Part shown: one piece after another, positions 8,700 through 17,625 of the stretch | How positions within the stretch are numbered: the first letter of the stretch is position 1 | Layout: every line of letters starts with the position of its first letter | NCBI RefSeq assembly: GCF_036404855.1 | Contig: NZ_DASWYS010000050.1 | Coordinates: forward strand, 26,574-90,573 | Direction of reading: 5' to 3' | DNA length: 64,000 nucleotides | From: Pelomonas sp036404855 | Lineage (GTDB): Bacteria > Pseudomonadota > Gammaproteobacteria > Burkholderiales > Burkholderiaceae_C | The notes under the pieces: generated by a model | Seen by the model: only the letters and a program-made list of their open reading frames with translations | What the model was told of the DNA's origin: nothing | The model's database searches: none | Program-made: the position numbers and the translations under genes

Positions 8700-9292
8700 T
8701 CGGAGGTGTCCAGCAAAGTCTGCAGGGCGGCCAGGTCGCCGCGCTCGGTCTGGCCGCGTGAATCGGGTTTGAGGGCTCCGCGCAGGTCGTCGAAGTCCAG
8801 GATGGTCAGGCACAGCGTCACCCGCTCGCCTAGGGCGGGGCAGGGCGCATCCAGGATGAGCATATCCACCGGCCGGCCTCGGCTGGCCGTGGCCTCGGCG
8901 ACGTCGAAGCTCAGTCCGCGATTGAGCAGCTCGATCTCGGCGGCCTTGCTGTCATCGCAGTAGAGCTGCAGATGGACATTGGACAGGCGCGTGGCAGTGC
9001 CGCGCCAGACGGCGCCAGCAAGGTGGGGGCGGAACTCGGCCAGGCGCGCCATCCACTGCGCGGCCAGCTCGCGCAGCGCGCGCAGCTCCGCCGGCTGGGT
9101 GTCGCCGTGGAAGATGGCAATGTGCTCGCGCACGGCGCCCTCCACCTCATCGTTGCCGGGCAGGGCGGCGCGCGGCGCCCCCAGATCGCGGGCGGCGCGC
9201 TGTTTGGCGGGGCCCCAGTCCATGCCCTCGTCGACGATGAGGCGGGCCGCCATTGCGGCGATCTCGGCAGTGATATCGGTGCCGTCGCTCAT
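8696..9292 (-). CDS. Conserved hypothetical protein of Burkholderiales type
   Basis: Protein of 198 residues with no signal peptide or membrane helix. The N-terminal third is helical (DEGMDWGPAKQRAARDLG, then VEGAVREHIAIF). The middle has alternating beta character (VWRGTATRLSNVHLQLYCDD), which loosely suggests a nucleotidyltransferase-like fold, and the end is LDFDDLRGALKPDSRGQTERGD. I recall similar proteins in this gene position in related genera but know no function. It overlaps both neighbours (mtgA and the TlpA-like gene) by ATGA, so it is certainly translated with them. Confidence 0.8.
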   Translation of the reverse strand: MSDGTDITAEIAAMAARLIVDEGMDWGPAKQRAARDLGAPRAALPGNDEVEGAVREHIAIFHGDTQPAELRALRELAAQWMARLAEFRPHLAGAVWRGTATRLSNVHLQLYCDDSKAAEIELLNRGLSFDVAEATASRGRPVDMLILDAPCPALGERVTLCLTILDFDDLRGALKPDSRGQTERGDLAALQTLLDTSE

Positions 9293-10005
9293 GGCAACTG
9301 GGCGCTATTCATGCGGCCGGTGATGATGCTGGCGCGGCCCATCACGTAGGGCGATGTCGGTTGGCGCTCGAAGCGCTTGGGCGCGGGCAGCATCACGGCC
9401 AGACGCGCGGCCTCGAAGGCGCCGAGGCGGGCCGCGTCGACGTGGAAATAGTGGCGCGCCGCGGCCTGGGCGCCGAACAGGCCTTCGCCCCATTCGACGT
9501 TGTTCAGGTAGATCTCGAGGATGCGGCGCTTGTCGAGCAGGCCTTCGAGCATCAGCGTCAAGACCAGCTCCTGGCTCTTGCGCAGCAGGGTGCGCTCACC
9601 GGAGAGGAACAGGTTCTTGGCGAGTTGCTGCGTGATTGTCGAGCCACCGATGACCTTGGCAGAGGTCCTGCCCCGCGCCTCGGCGCGGGCCTGCGCCTTT
9701 TCGTTCTTCTTCCATGCGCCCTTCAGGGCGTCCCAGTCGACACCGCCATGCTCGGCGAAGGAGTCGTCCTCGCTGGCGATGACTGCGCGCTTGAGCGTCG
9801 CCGGCAACTGGGCGTCATCCACCCATTGCTGGGCCCAGGCGACCTGGTGCTTCTCACCGAGCAGGCGAAGGGCCTCGCTGCGCTGGAAGCTGGTTGACTG
9901 CGGCGCAACGAAACGCATCAGTGCAATGCGGCCAGCAAACCAGACCTGCAGGCACAGCACGGCCAGCAGCATCACGGCCAGCAGTCGGCCGAGGTGGCGA
10001 ATCAT
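9289..10005 (-). CDS. mtgA: Monofunctional biosynthetic peptidoglycan transglycosylase
   Basis: GT51 enzyme of 238 residues that polymerises lipid II into glycan strands at the periplasmic face of the inner membrane. One N-terminal membrane helix (about 8-30) is followed by the GT51 domain with catalytic Glu79 in ASEDDSFAEHGGVD, the GGSTITQQLAKNLFL motif, and KSQELVLTLMLE with ILEIYLNNVEWG. There is no transpeptidase domain. Both ends overlap neighbouring genes by four bases (aroE before, unknown gene after). Confidence 0.95.
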   Translation of the reverse strand: MIRHLGRLLAVMLLAVLCLQVWFAGRIALMRFVAPQSTSFQRSEALRLLGEKHQVAWAQQWVDDAQLPATLKRAVIASEDDSFAEHGGVDWDALKGAWKKNEKAQARAEARGRTSAKVIGGSTITQQLAKNLFLSGERTLLRKSQELVLTLMLEGLLDKRRILEIYLNNVEWGEGLFGAQAAARHYFHVDAARLGAFEAARLAVMLPAPKRFERQPTSPYVMGRASIITGRMNSAQLP

Positions 10006-10829
10006 GGCGTGGCCCCGAGTTCGGACCGGATGGCAGCCAGCACCGGCGCCGTGTCTGGGCGCACGCCGCGCCAGAAATAGAAGGCCTCGGCCGCCTGCTC
10101 GACCAGCATTCCCAGGCCGTCGCGCGGCTCGGCGCCGTGGGCGGCCGCCCAGTTCAGGAAGCCCTGCGCCTTGGGGCCGTACATCATGTCCAGCGCGAGG
10201 GCGCCCGGTTTGAGCACGCGGGAATCCACGGGCGAGTCGGCTCCCGCCAGGCTGGTGCTGGTCGCGTTGACGACGACGTCCTGCGCGGCGGGTGCGTCGG
10301 CCAGCGTCGTTGCAGTCAGCGGCACGCCCAGGTGGGCATGGCTGGCGACCAGCGCCTGGGCTTTGTCCGGCGTGCGGTTGACGATGCAGATGTTCGCCGG
10401 GCCCGCGGCGATCAGGCTGCCCAGCACGCCGGCCGCAGCGCCACCGGCACCGACGAGCAGCAACTGCAGGCCCGCCAGCGGGCGGCCCGCGTTGCGCTGG
10501 AGATCGTTGACGAGCCCGGCGCCGTCGGTGTTGTCACCCACCCAGCCATCGGCGTCGAAGCGCAGTGTGTTGACGGCGCCGCCAAGCTGTGCGCGCTCGG
10601 TGCGCCTGGCGGCCATCGCGAAGGCGTCGAACTTGAAGGGCACGGTGATGTTGCAACCCTTGGCGCCGGAGGCCGCGAAGGCGCGCAGCGTGGGGACGAA
10701 GCCGTCCAGCGGCGCCAGCAGGCGTTCGTACGTCAGCCACTGCCCGGTCTGCGCGGCAAACATCGCGTGGATGGCCGGGGAGCGGCTGTGCGCGACGGGG
10801 TTGCCGACCACCGCATATCTATCGGTCAT
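10002..10829 (-). CDS. aroE: Shikimate dehydrogenase
   Basis: NADP-dependent enzyme of 275 residues that reduces 3-dehydroshikimate to shikimate. The substrate-binding VGNPVAHSRSPAIH, the catalytic Lys in NITVPFKFDAF, the NTDGAG motif and the dinucleotide loop LLVGAGGAAAGV are present. It overlaps the TonB-like gene upstream and mtgA downstream by four bases each. With aroQ nearby, this region holds two steps of the shikimate pathway. Confidence 0.96.
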   Translation of the reverse strand: MTDRYAVVGNPVAHSRSPAIHAMFAAQTGQWLTYERLLAPLDGFVPTLRAFAASGAKGCNITVPFKFDAFAMAARRTERAQLGGAVNTLRFDADGWVGDNTDGAGLVNDLQRNAGRPLAGLQLLLVGAGGAAAGVLGSLIAAGPANICIVNRTPDKAQALVASHAHLGVPLTATTLADAPAAQDVVVNATSTSLAGADSPVDSRVLKPGALALDMMYGPKAQGFLNWAAAHGAEPRDGLGMLVEQAAEAFYFWRGVRPDTAPVLAAIRSELGATP

Positions 10830-11680
10830 GGGTTCTGTCCGGTCAAGGTTGCTTCCAGCCCTTCGTCGCGGGTGAACTTGAAGCGCGAGGTGATGACCAG
10901 CACCTCGGCGCCGCGCAGCATCTCGGCGCTGAAATTGCCGAAGGGCGAGGCGGCCTGCACGATGGCGATGGCGCGGCGGTCCAGCGTCGCATTGCCGCTG
11001 GAGGCCACGATCTCGGTCTCGATGACTCGGCCCTTGTGGTCGATGTGGATGTTCATCGTCAGCTCGCCGTAGAGCTTCTTGCCGCGTGACTCGGGAAAGT
11101 CGCGCGTGCCGCGCTCCTCGATGCGGCGCCGCAGGCCATCGTAGTACTGGGCGTAGACGACCTCGCGCGTGGCCGGGCTGACGTAGCGCTTCTTCGGCCG
11201 GGCGTTCTCCGCGTTGACGCGCTTCTCGATCTCGGCGAGCAGATCAACCAGCTGGCGGCGCTTCTCGGCCAGGGCGCGCTCGGCGGCGTCGCTCTTCTCG
11301 CGTCTGGGGTCAGGAGGGGGCAGCAAGGCCAGTTCGCGCCTCACCTGCGTCAGCAGCAGCTGCTGCTGGCGCTGCAGCTGGGCGATCTGCGAACTCTGCG
11401 CCTCTGCCGAGTCACCCATCTCGTTGTGGCGTGCAGGCGGCAGTGGCGACGTGGCGCGGCCGGTCTCGACGCTGCCGCCGCCGGCGAGGCTGGCCTGGGC
11501 CAGGGCGGCCGCCTTGGTCGGTGCCTCGTTGGAGCGCGTGTTGACGAGGATGACCTCCAGCGGCGTGTCCTGGAAGATGCGGTTGAAGGCCTCGGGAGCG
11601 GCGATGCGCAGGCTCAGCAGCGCCCCGTGGACGCCGAGCGAAAACGCGAGCGCGATCTGCAGCGTGCTCGGCCGGCGCAT
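10826..11680 (-). CDS. TonB-family energy transducer-like protein
   Basis: Protein of 284 residues with an N-terminal membrane anchor (IALAFSLGVHGALLSLRI), a charged, Gln/Arg-rich coiled-coil section (about 90-165) and a C-terminal TonB-like domain (GELTMNIHIDHKGRVIETEI, then LDRRAIAIVQAASPFGNF). It would span the periplasm and transmit proton-motive force or act structurally. No ExbB/ExbD genes lie nearby. The ATG at 11680 begins 1 base after the nuclease stop; an alternative start at 11713 overlaps that gene by 32 bases. Confidence 0.85.
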   Translation of the reverse strand: MRRPSTLQIALAFSLGVHGALLSLRIAAPEAFNRIFQDTPLEVILVNTRSNEAPTKAAALAQASLAGGGSVETGRATSPLPPARHNEMGDSAEAQSSQIAQLQRQQQLLLTQVRRELALLPPPDPRREKSDAAERALAEKRRQLVDLLAEIEKRVNAENARPKKRYVSPATREVVYAQYYDGLRRRIEERGTRDFPESRGKKLYGELTMNIHIDHKGRVIETEIVASSGNATLDRRAIAIVQAASPFGNFSAEMLRGAEVLVITSRFKFTRDEGLEATLTGQNP

Positions 11681-11681
11681 C

Positions 11682-13715
11682 TCAGCCCTGGGCGGCAGCC
11701 GGCTCGGACTCACCGGCGCCGTCGTTCAGGTCGATGGCCAGCGCGATCGGGGCCGCAGCAGCTTCGAGTTCATCCTCATCGCCCTCGGGCTCATCGGTGG
11801 CTGCGGCCTCGTCCAAGCGCTCGATCAGCGTCGCATGCACGTCCAGCGTCATCTCGTCCAGGCCGGTGATGCGCACCTTCACATGGCTGCCGCGCGGCAG
11901 GCTCTCGCAGCCCAACGCCTTGAAGACCAGCGGCAGGTCATCGGCGCGCACCAGGCCTTCCTTCATGACGGCGGCGGTCAGTTCGTTCGTGCCATTCTGC
12001 TGTAGCCAGCGCAGCGTCCAGAAGCGCTCGATGCTGTTCTGGAATCCGTTGTACGCCATGTAGGCGGACTCGAAGCCCGAGATGATGGAGAACAGCTGCG
12101 CGTCCTTGGGCTTGAAGGGCGCGACGAGCGCTGCCGTCTTGCCGTGACGGGCGCAGGCAATGATCTGCCATTGATTCACCAGGTCGACGTAGCGGCGCAG
12201 CGGCGACGTGGCCCACGTGTACTGCGCCACGCCCATGCCGGCATGCGGCAGGGGCTTGACGCCCATGCGCACCTTGATGCCAGGCGCCAGGCTGGCCTGG
12301 CTGCGGTAGATGCCCGGCAGGCCCAGCTCGGCCAGCCAGCCGCCCCAGGCGGAGTTGGCCATGATCATGGCCTCGGCCACGATCAGGTCCAGCGAACTGC
12401 CGCGCGCTCGCACGCCGATCTCGATGGACTCGGTACCGTTGGGCGCTTCCATGCGCTCGCCGGCGAGGCGGAAGTTGTAGTCCGGCCGGTTGAAGGTCTC
12501 GGGCTTGCCGCGGACGATCTCACGCTGGGCCTTGAGATGCTTGGCCAGGCGCCAGGCAAAGGCCAGCTCGGGCGCGAAGGCGTAGTCGGCCGGCGCCTCG
12601 CCGGCGAGCGTGGCGTCCGTGACGATGCCGTCCAGCTTGTCGTGGCGCAGGTTGGCGGCGATGGGCACGCGCTCCAGCTTGGTTTCGCGCGACCTGACCT
12701 CGAACGACGCCTCGTCCAAGGTGAAATAAATGGACACGGCCGGGCAGTCACGGCCTTCGATCAGCGTGTAGGCCTGTACGACGTCGTCAGGCAGCATGGT
12801 GATCTTCCAGCCCGGCATGTAGACGGTGGACAGGCGCTCGCGGGCCACCTTGTCGACGGCCGAGTCCGGCGTGATGGCCAGGCCCGGCGCCGCGATGTGC
12901 ACCCCGAAGACCACGGTGCCGGTGCCCAGACCCTGCACCGAGAGCGCATCGTCAATCTCGGTGGTCTGCGAATCATCGACGGAGAAGGCGCGCACTGGCG
13001 CGAGGGGAAGTTCTTCCTTGATCTCGGGCGCGGCCAGGGCCGGGAAGCCCGTGCCTTTGGGAAAGTTCTCAAACAGGAAGCGCTTCCAGTGGAACTGGTA
13101 GGCGCTAGTGATGGCGCCCGCGGCCTGCAGCAGGTCCAGCGGCGCCTTGTGCGAGCGCTTGCTGGCCTCGACGACGGCCTTGTACTCCGGTCCGTTCTTG
13201 TCGGGTTTGAAGAGGATCTTGTAGATCTGGTCCTGGATGGGTTGGGGGCACGCGGCCTTAATCAATTCCTCGGCCCAGGCCTCGATCTGCAGTTGCTGCT
13301 GACGCTTGCGCTCGATGCCCAGCAGCGCAGCCTTGACTGTTTCCTCGGGCGCTTTCTTGAACTGGCCCTTGCCAGCTCGGCGGAAATAGTGCGGCGCGTC
13401 ATATAGGCGAAAGAGAGCGGCGGCCTGCGGCACGACGCCAGCCTTGGCATCGAAGTAGTCGCGGGCGAGGTCGGCGAAGCCAAACTCGCCCTCGGGCGCG
13501 AACTCCCAGGCGAGATCGAGGTCGATCTCGTCAGCCAGCTTGCGGGCCTCGGCTAACAACATGGCGGGCGCCGGTTGCTCGAACTTCAGCAGCGCGTTGG
13601 CGGACTTCACCTTCACCCGCTTGCCGGAGTCCAGTTCCACCTGCAGCGAGGCGTCGGCCTCAGACATCACCCGGCCGGCGAGGAATTTGCCGGCATCATC
13701 AAACAGCACAAACAT
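11682..13715 (-). CDS. RNB-domain exoribonuclease (RNase II/R family)
   Basis: Protein of 677 residues predicted to degrade RNA from the 3' end. The RNB catalytic segment is clear: SVDDSQTTEIDDALS supplies the metal-binding aspartates, and ATSPLRRYVDLVNQ is the conserved block near the end of the domain. The N-terminal 200 residues are mostly helical and differ from E. coli RNase II. The C-terminus has a short OB/S1-like stretch (SHVKVRITGLDEMTLDVHA) and an acidic tail. It could be named rnb or vacB-like; I leave the symbol blank because the N-terminal half is atypical. Confidence 0.9.
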   Translation of the reverse strand: MFVLFDDAGKFLAGRVMSEADASLQVELDSGKRVKVKSANALLKFEQPAPAMLLAEARKLADEIDLDLAWEFAPEGEFGFADLARDYFDAKAGVVPQAAALFRLYDAPHYFRRAGKGQFKKAPEETVKAALLGIERKRQQQLQIEAWAEELIKAACPQPIQDQIYKILFKPDKNGPEYKAVVEASKRSHKAPLDLLQAAGAITSAYQFHWKRFLFENFPKGTGFPALAAPEIKEELPLAPVRAFSVDDSQTTEIDDALSVQGLGTGTVVFGVHIAAPGLAITPDSAVDKVARERLSTVYMPGWKITMLPDDVVQAYTLIEGRDCPAVSIYFTLDEASFEVRSRETKLERVPIAANLRHDKLDGIVTDATLAGEAPADYAFAPELAFAWRLAKHLKAQREIVRGKPETFNRPDYNFRLAGERMEAPNGTESIEIGVRARGSSLDLIVAEAMIMANSAWGGWLAELGLPGIYRSQASLAPGIKVRMGVKPLPHAGMGVAQYTWATSPLRRYVDLVNQWQIIACARHGKTAALVAPFKPKDAQLFSIISGFESAYMAYNGFQNSIERFWTLRWLQQNGTNELTAAVMKEGLVRADDLPLVFKALGCESLPRGSHVKVRITGLDEMTLDVHATLIERLDEAAATDEPEGDEDELEAAAAPIALAIDLNDGAGESEPAAAQG

Positions 13716-13732
13716 AGGCGGGCGATTGTCCC

Positions 13733-14323
13733 TTACGCCAGCAGGTGCCTGACGACGCCGGGCAGGTGGACGTCGAAGTCCGTCAGACCATGGTCGCCGC
13801 CTTCCAGCACCTCGCCGTCACAGCCGGCGTAGCGGGCCAGCATCTCATGCCAGTCCAGCAGCTCGTCACCCTTGGCGATCAGGGCGTAATACCGTGCCGG
13901 GGCCGTCAGCCGCGCGGGCGGCGTCAGCGCAGCGAGCTCGGCCACATGCTGTGCAGTGAAGTTGAACTGCAGCTCGGGATCGTGCCAGGCGGTCAGCGTG
14001 CCGATGTGGCGGGACAGGTCGCGTGCAGGAGCCACGGCCGGATTCAGCACCGCCACGCGCCAAGCGCGGTGGGCAGGCTGTTCGGCCAGTGCGGTCGCGT
14101 AGAAGCCACCCAGCGAACTCCCGACGACAGCGGCGCCTTGCGTCGGCCAGTCGGCCACGAGGCGGGACACAAGGTCCATGGCGGCCAGGGGGGAGGGCGG
14201 TAGTTGCGGGCAGACGAAGACCAGACCCGGTCGCCCGGCGGCCCACGCCGCCATGCGGCGCGCCTTGGCCGATGCCGGCGAAGAGCGGAAACCGTGCAAA
14301 TAGAGCAGATGTGTGAGATCCAT
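13733..14323 (-). CDS. YqiA-like alpha/beta-hydrolase esterase
   Basis: Compact 196-residue hydrolase of the UPF0227/YqiA family. The oxyanion segment LYLHGFRSSP, the nucleophile elbow GSSLGG, the acid in AKGDELLDWHE and the catalytic His in EGGDHGLTDF form a complete Ser-Asp-His triad. The start at 14323 (MDLTHLLYLHGF) gives the normal family length; longer frames upstream run across the opposite-strand protease leader. It lies 17 bases upstream of the RNB nuclease gene on the same strand. Confidence 0.9.
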   Translation of the reverse strand: MDLTHLLYLHGFRSSPASAKARRMAAWAAGRPGLVFVCPQLPPSPLAAMDLVSRLVADWPTQGAAVVGSSLGGFYATALAEQPAHRAWRVAVLNPAVAPARDLSRHIGTLTAWHDPELQFNFTAQHVAELAALTPPARLTAPARYYALIAKGDELLDWHEMLARYAGCDGEVLEGGDHGLTDFDVHLPGVVRHLLA

Positions 14324-14438
14324 GACGGAAGTTTTGAGCGGAGCTTTGTGCAGCCTGCGACGCAAGCGGAATTCATTTGACTCGAGTGTCGCTGCCCGCC
14401 ACAGTCCCTGCCTTTTCCCATCCTCGGACCCGTTACCC

Positions 14439-17102
14439 ATGATTCCGACGCCTCGAACCGCCCTGGCCACCGCCATCCTGTTCGCGCTTGCCGCGGTTGC
14501 ACAAGCCCAGACCCCGCCCAACGGTGCCGCCTCGGTGCCACCGGCAGCGGCAGCCGCTGCCGCCGCCGCCGCTGCTGCAGCACCCAAGCCCTTTGCTGAC
14601 GTGATCAAGGGTGCAAAGGAGCAGCCCGGCCTGTTCCCGATCTGGCGCAAGGACGAGAAGGTCTGGATCGAGATCCCCAAGGAAGCCTTCAACAAGCCTT
14701 TCCTGTTCAGCGTCAACGTGGCCAACTCGATCGGCGAGCGCGGCTTCTACGCCAGCCAGATGCTGGGCGATGAATTGGCCGAATGGCGCCGCATCGGCAA
14801 TCAGGTCCAGCTGATCGCGCTGAACACCAAGTTCCGCTCCGACAGCGCCTCCAGCAAGCAGGCCCTCGAGCAGGCTTTCTCGCCCAGCCTGATTGCCGGC
14901 ACGCCGGTGGCCAGCGCCGAGCACCCGGACCGCAAGTCGGTACTGGTGGACGCCAGCGGCCTGCTGCTGGGCGACATCCCCGGCTACTCCACGCGCCTGG
15001 AGATGGCCTACCGCCTGCCGTTCGCACCCGATCGTGCCAATTCCTACATCGAGGCCACGCGTGCCGACGCCCAGATCTCGACCCTGACCTCGCGCGTGCA
15101 CTTCGCCACGCCGCGCATCCCGGCACCGTCGTTGGTGCCCGCGCCCGTGCCCGTGCCGACGCCGCCCCAGGCCACGCCGGACCCGCGTTCGATGTTCTTC
15201 AGCTTCGTCTACAGCTTCCGCGCGCTGCCCGAAAAGCCGGCCGCCGTGCGCCATGCCGACCCCCGTCTGGGTCATTTCATGGAGAGCTACAGCAACCTCG
15301 GTGACGATCTCAAGGCCAACCCGCGCGTGCACATGGTGGCTCGCTGGCGCCTCGAGAAGAAAGACCCGAGCGCGGCCCTGTCCGAGCCGGTGCAGCCCAT
15401 CGTCTACTGGATGGACAAGAACATCCCCGCGAAGTACCGCGCCTCGGTCAAGGCCGGCATCGAAGAGTGGAACAAGGCCTTCGAGAAGATCGGCTTCAAG
15501 GACGCCGTGCAGGCCAGGCAGCAGCCCGATGATGCCGACTGGGACAACATGGACTCGACGCATGCGTCCGTGCGTTGGTTCACCGGCGCCGATGTCGGTT
15601 TCGCCATCGGCCCGAGCAACAAGGACCCGCGCACCGGCGAAATCCTGGATGCTGACATCGGCATGAGCGACGTCTTCGGCCGCGGCTCACGCCGTCTGGC
15701 CGCCGACGACGTGCTGCCTGGAGGCCAGCCGGCGCTGACAAGCTGGATGGGTGAGCGCAGCCTGCATCTGGCCGAGCAGCAGTGCAGCTACATGGCCGAT
15801 CAGGCCCACGAGTTCGGCTTTGCGCTGGACCTGTTGGCACTGCGCGACGGCCTGGAGATGGACGGCCCCGAGGCCGAGGCGTTGGCTCAGGCCGTCGTCA
15901 AGGACGTGGTCATGCACGAAGTCGGCCACACGCTGGGCCTCAAGCACAACTTCAAGTCGTCCACGACCGTCACCCAGGCCCAGCTGAAAGACAAGGCCTT
16001 CACCGATGCACATGGCATCTCCAACTCGGTGATGGACTACAACGCCTACAACCTGCCGCTCAAGGGTGAGGCCAAGACCACTGTCACCAACACGACGCTG
16101 GGCGCCTACGACTACTGGGCCATTGAGTACGCCTACAAGCAGATCCCGGCCGAACAGGAAGCCGCCGAACTGGCCAAGATCGCGGCCCGCTCGACGGAGC
16201 CTCTGCTTGCCTACGGCGACGACTTTGACCAAGGCGTCGGCGGTCCCTATGACGGCTTCGACCCGCGCAGCAACCAGCGCGATCTTGGCGACGACCCGCT
16301 GGCCTACGCCAAGAAGCGCCTCAAGCTCAGCCAGGAACTGTGGGATCGCGTGCAGTCGCGTCAGGCCACCGTGGGTGACGACCCGCTGCGCAACCGCCGC
16401 TCGATCGCAGAGTCCTTCCGCCAGATGGGCATGACGGCCAACAACGTCAGCAAGTACGTGGGCGGCATGTATGCCGAGCGCGTGGTGCCGGGCGTTACGA
16501 GCGGCCCGGCCTTCAAGCCGGTGGAGAACGCGCAGCAGCGCGAGGCGCTGCGCTTCATTGCCAGCGGCCTGCTGTCCAGCGACTCGTTCAAGTTCAAACC
16601 CGAGTTCCTCGCCACGCAGACGCTGGACTACAACGAGTGGGACCGCGGCCTGCCGCTGTCCATCCCGGACGCCGTCGCTGCACTGCAGGGCCGCGTGCTG
16701 GACCGCCTGATGTCGCCCAACACGGCGCGCCGCCTCATCGAGCAGGGTGCCTATCTGCCCGAAGCCCAACGCAAGGGTGCTGTGTCGCTCAGCGAGGTCT
16801 ACGGCGCACTGCAAGGCGCGATCTTCAGCGAGCTCAAGACCGGCGCCGAGATCGATCGCATGCGTCGCAGCCTCCAGCGCGAGTACCTGCGTCGCCTGCA
16901 GGCGCAATTGAACCGCTCGACCAACGGCGCGACGGTCTATGCCGATGCCTTCTCGATGGCGCGCTGGCATGCCAACCTGCTGGCCAACGACCTGCGTGCG
17001 GCGGCGGCCAAGCCGGGGCTGTCGGTCGAGACCCGCGCCCACGTGGTTGAGATGCAGGACATGCTGAGCTCGATGCTGAAGGCCTCGCTGACGCGCAGCT
17101 GA
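14439..17102 (+). CDS. Secreted zinc metalloprotease (DUF5117/DUF4953 met-zincin type)
   Basis: Large 887-residue exported protein. A signal peptide (about residues 1-23, ending AAVAQA) is followed by a short Ala-rich tract, a DUF5117-like domain and a met-zincin domain. The zinc site is HEVGHTLGLKHN, with ligands His493, His497 and His503 and catalytic Glu494. It is expected to act in the periplasm or outside the cell; the substrate is unknown. The ATG at 14439 is the one followed by a signal peptide. The gene stands alone: it diverges from the esterase gene and ends in a strong terminator. Confidence 0.9.
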   Translation: MIPTPRTALATAILFALAAVAQAQTPPNGAASVPPAAAAAAAAAAAAAPKPFADVIKGAKEQPGLFPIWRKDEKVWIEIPKEAFNKPFLFSVNVANSIGERGFYASQMLGDELAEWRRIGNQVQLIALNTKFRSDSASSKQALEQAFSPSLIAGTPVASAEHPDRKSVLVDASGLLLGDIPGYSTRLEMAYRLPFAPDRANSYIEATRADAQISTLTSRVHFATPRIPAPSLVPAPVPVPTPPQATPDPRSMFFSFVYSFRALPEKPAAVRHADPRLGHFMESYSNLGDDLKANPRVHMVARWRLEKKDPSAALSEPVQPIVYWMDKNIPAKYRASVKAGIEEWNKAFEKIGFKDAVQARQQPDDADWDNMDSTHASVRWFTGADVGFAIGPSNKDPRTGEILDADIGMSDVFGRGSRRLAADDVLPGGQPALTSWMGERSLHLAEQQCSYMADQAHEFGFALDLLALRDGLEMDGPEAEALAQAVVKDVVMHEVGHTLGLKHNFKSSTTVTQAQLKDKAFTDAHGISNSVMDYNAYNLPLKGEAKTTVTNTTLGAYDYWAIEYAYKQIPAEQEAAELAKIAARSTEPLLAYGDDFDQGVGGPYDGFDPRSNQRDLGDDPLAYAKKRLKLSQELWDRVQSRQATVGDDPLRNRRSIAESFRQMGMTANNVSKYVGGMYAERVVPGVTSGPAFKPVENAQQREALRFIASGLLSSDSFKFKPEFLATQTLDYNEWDRGLPLSIPDAVAALQGRVLDRLMSPNTARRLIEQGAYLPEAQRKGAVSLSEVYGALQGAIFSELKTGAEIDRMRRSLQREYLRRLQAQLNRSTNGATVYADAFSMARWHANLLANDLRAAAAKPGLSVETRAHVVEMQDMLSSMLKASLTRS

Positions 17103-17121
17103 TCGTCATCGCTTCGCTCAC

Positions 17122-17149
17122 AAGGCCGGCCGCTGCGCCGGCCTTTTTT
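17122..17149 (+). terminator. Rho-independent terminator of the metalloprotease gene
   Basis: A nine-base stem AAGGCCGGC (17122-17130) pairs with GCCGGCCTT (17137-17145), and a run of six T ends at 17149. It lies 20 bases after the stop codon. Confidence 0.9.
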
Positions 17150-17186
17150 GCTCGCTAGCATGTGCTTCTCTGCCTCAGGAAACCCC

Positions 17187-17582
17187 ATGACCAGCACGTC
17201 CACGCCCTACCTTCCCGACCATCTTGGCATCGTCGTGACCCGCAATGCGGGCGGCGAGGTGCAGGGCGAGATGCCGGTGCGGCAGCAACTGATGGCGCCC
17301 AACGGCTTTCTGCATGCAGGCAGCGTCGTCACGCTGGCCGACAGCTGCGCCGGCTATGGCTGCATGGCCCACCTGCCGAGTGGTGCTGTCGGCTTCACGA
17401 CCGTGGAGCTGAAGTCCAACTTCCTGGGCACCGCGCGTGACGGCACGGTGGAATGCGCGGCGCGGCTGGTGCACGGCGGGCGCACGACGCAGGTCTGGGA
17501 CGCGGTGGTGACGCACCGGGAGACTGGCAAGACCATGGCCCTGTTCCGATGCACGCAGATGGTGCTGTACGGGAAAGGCTGA
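17187..17582 (+). CDS. PaaI-family hotdog thioesterase
   Basis: Protein of 131 residues with the hotdog fold typical of acyl-CoA thioesterases of the PaaI/YbgC group. The sequences FLHAGSVVTLADSCAGYGC (catalytic helix region) and GFTTVELKSNFLG are characteristic. It probably hydrolyses an acyl- or aryl-CoA ester in the cytoplasm. The ATG at 17187 has CAGGAAA just upstream; in-frame codons further up fall in the terminator spacer. It converges with mpl. Confidence 0.88.
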   Translation: MTSTSTPYLPDHLGIVVTRNAGGEVQGEMPVRQQLMAPNGFLHAGSVVTLADSCAGYGCMAHLPSGAVGFTTVELKSNFLGTARDGTVECAARLVHGGRTTQVWDAVVTHRETGKTMALFRCTQMVLYGKG

Positions 17583-17625
17583 TCTCCCGCGGGCCGGCGT
17601 GGTCGGGCGGCGCCTGCTCGGGTCC

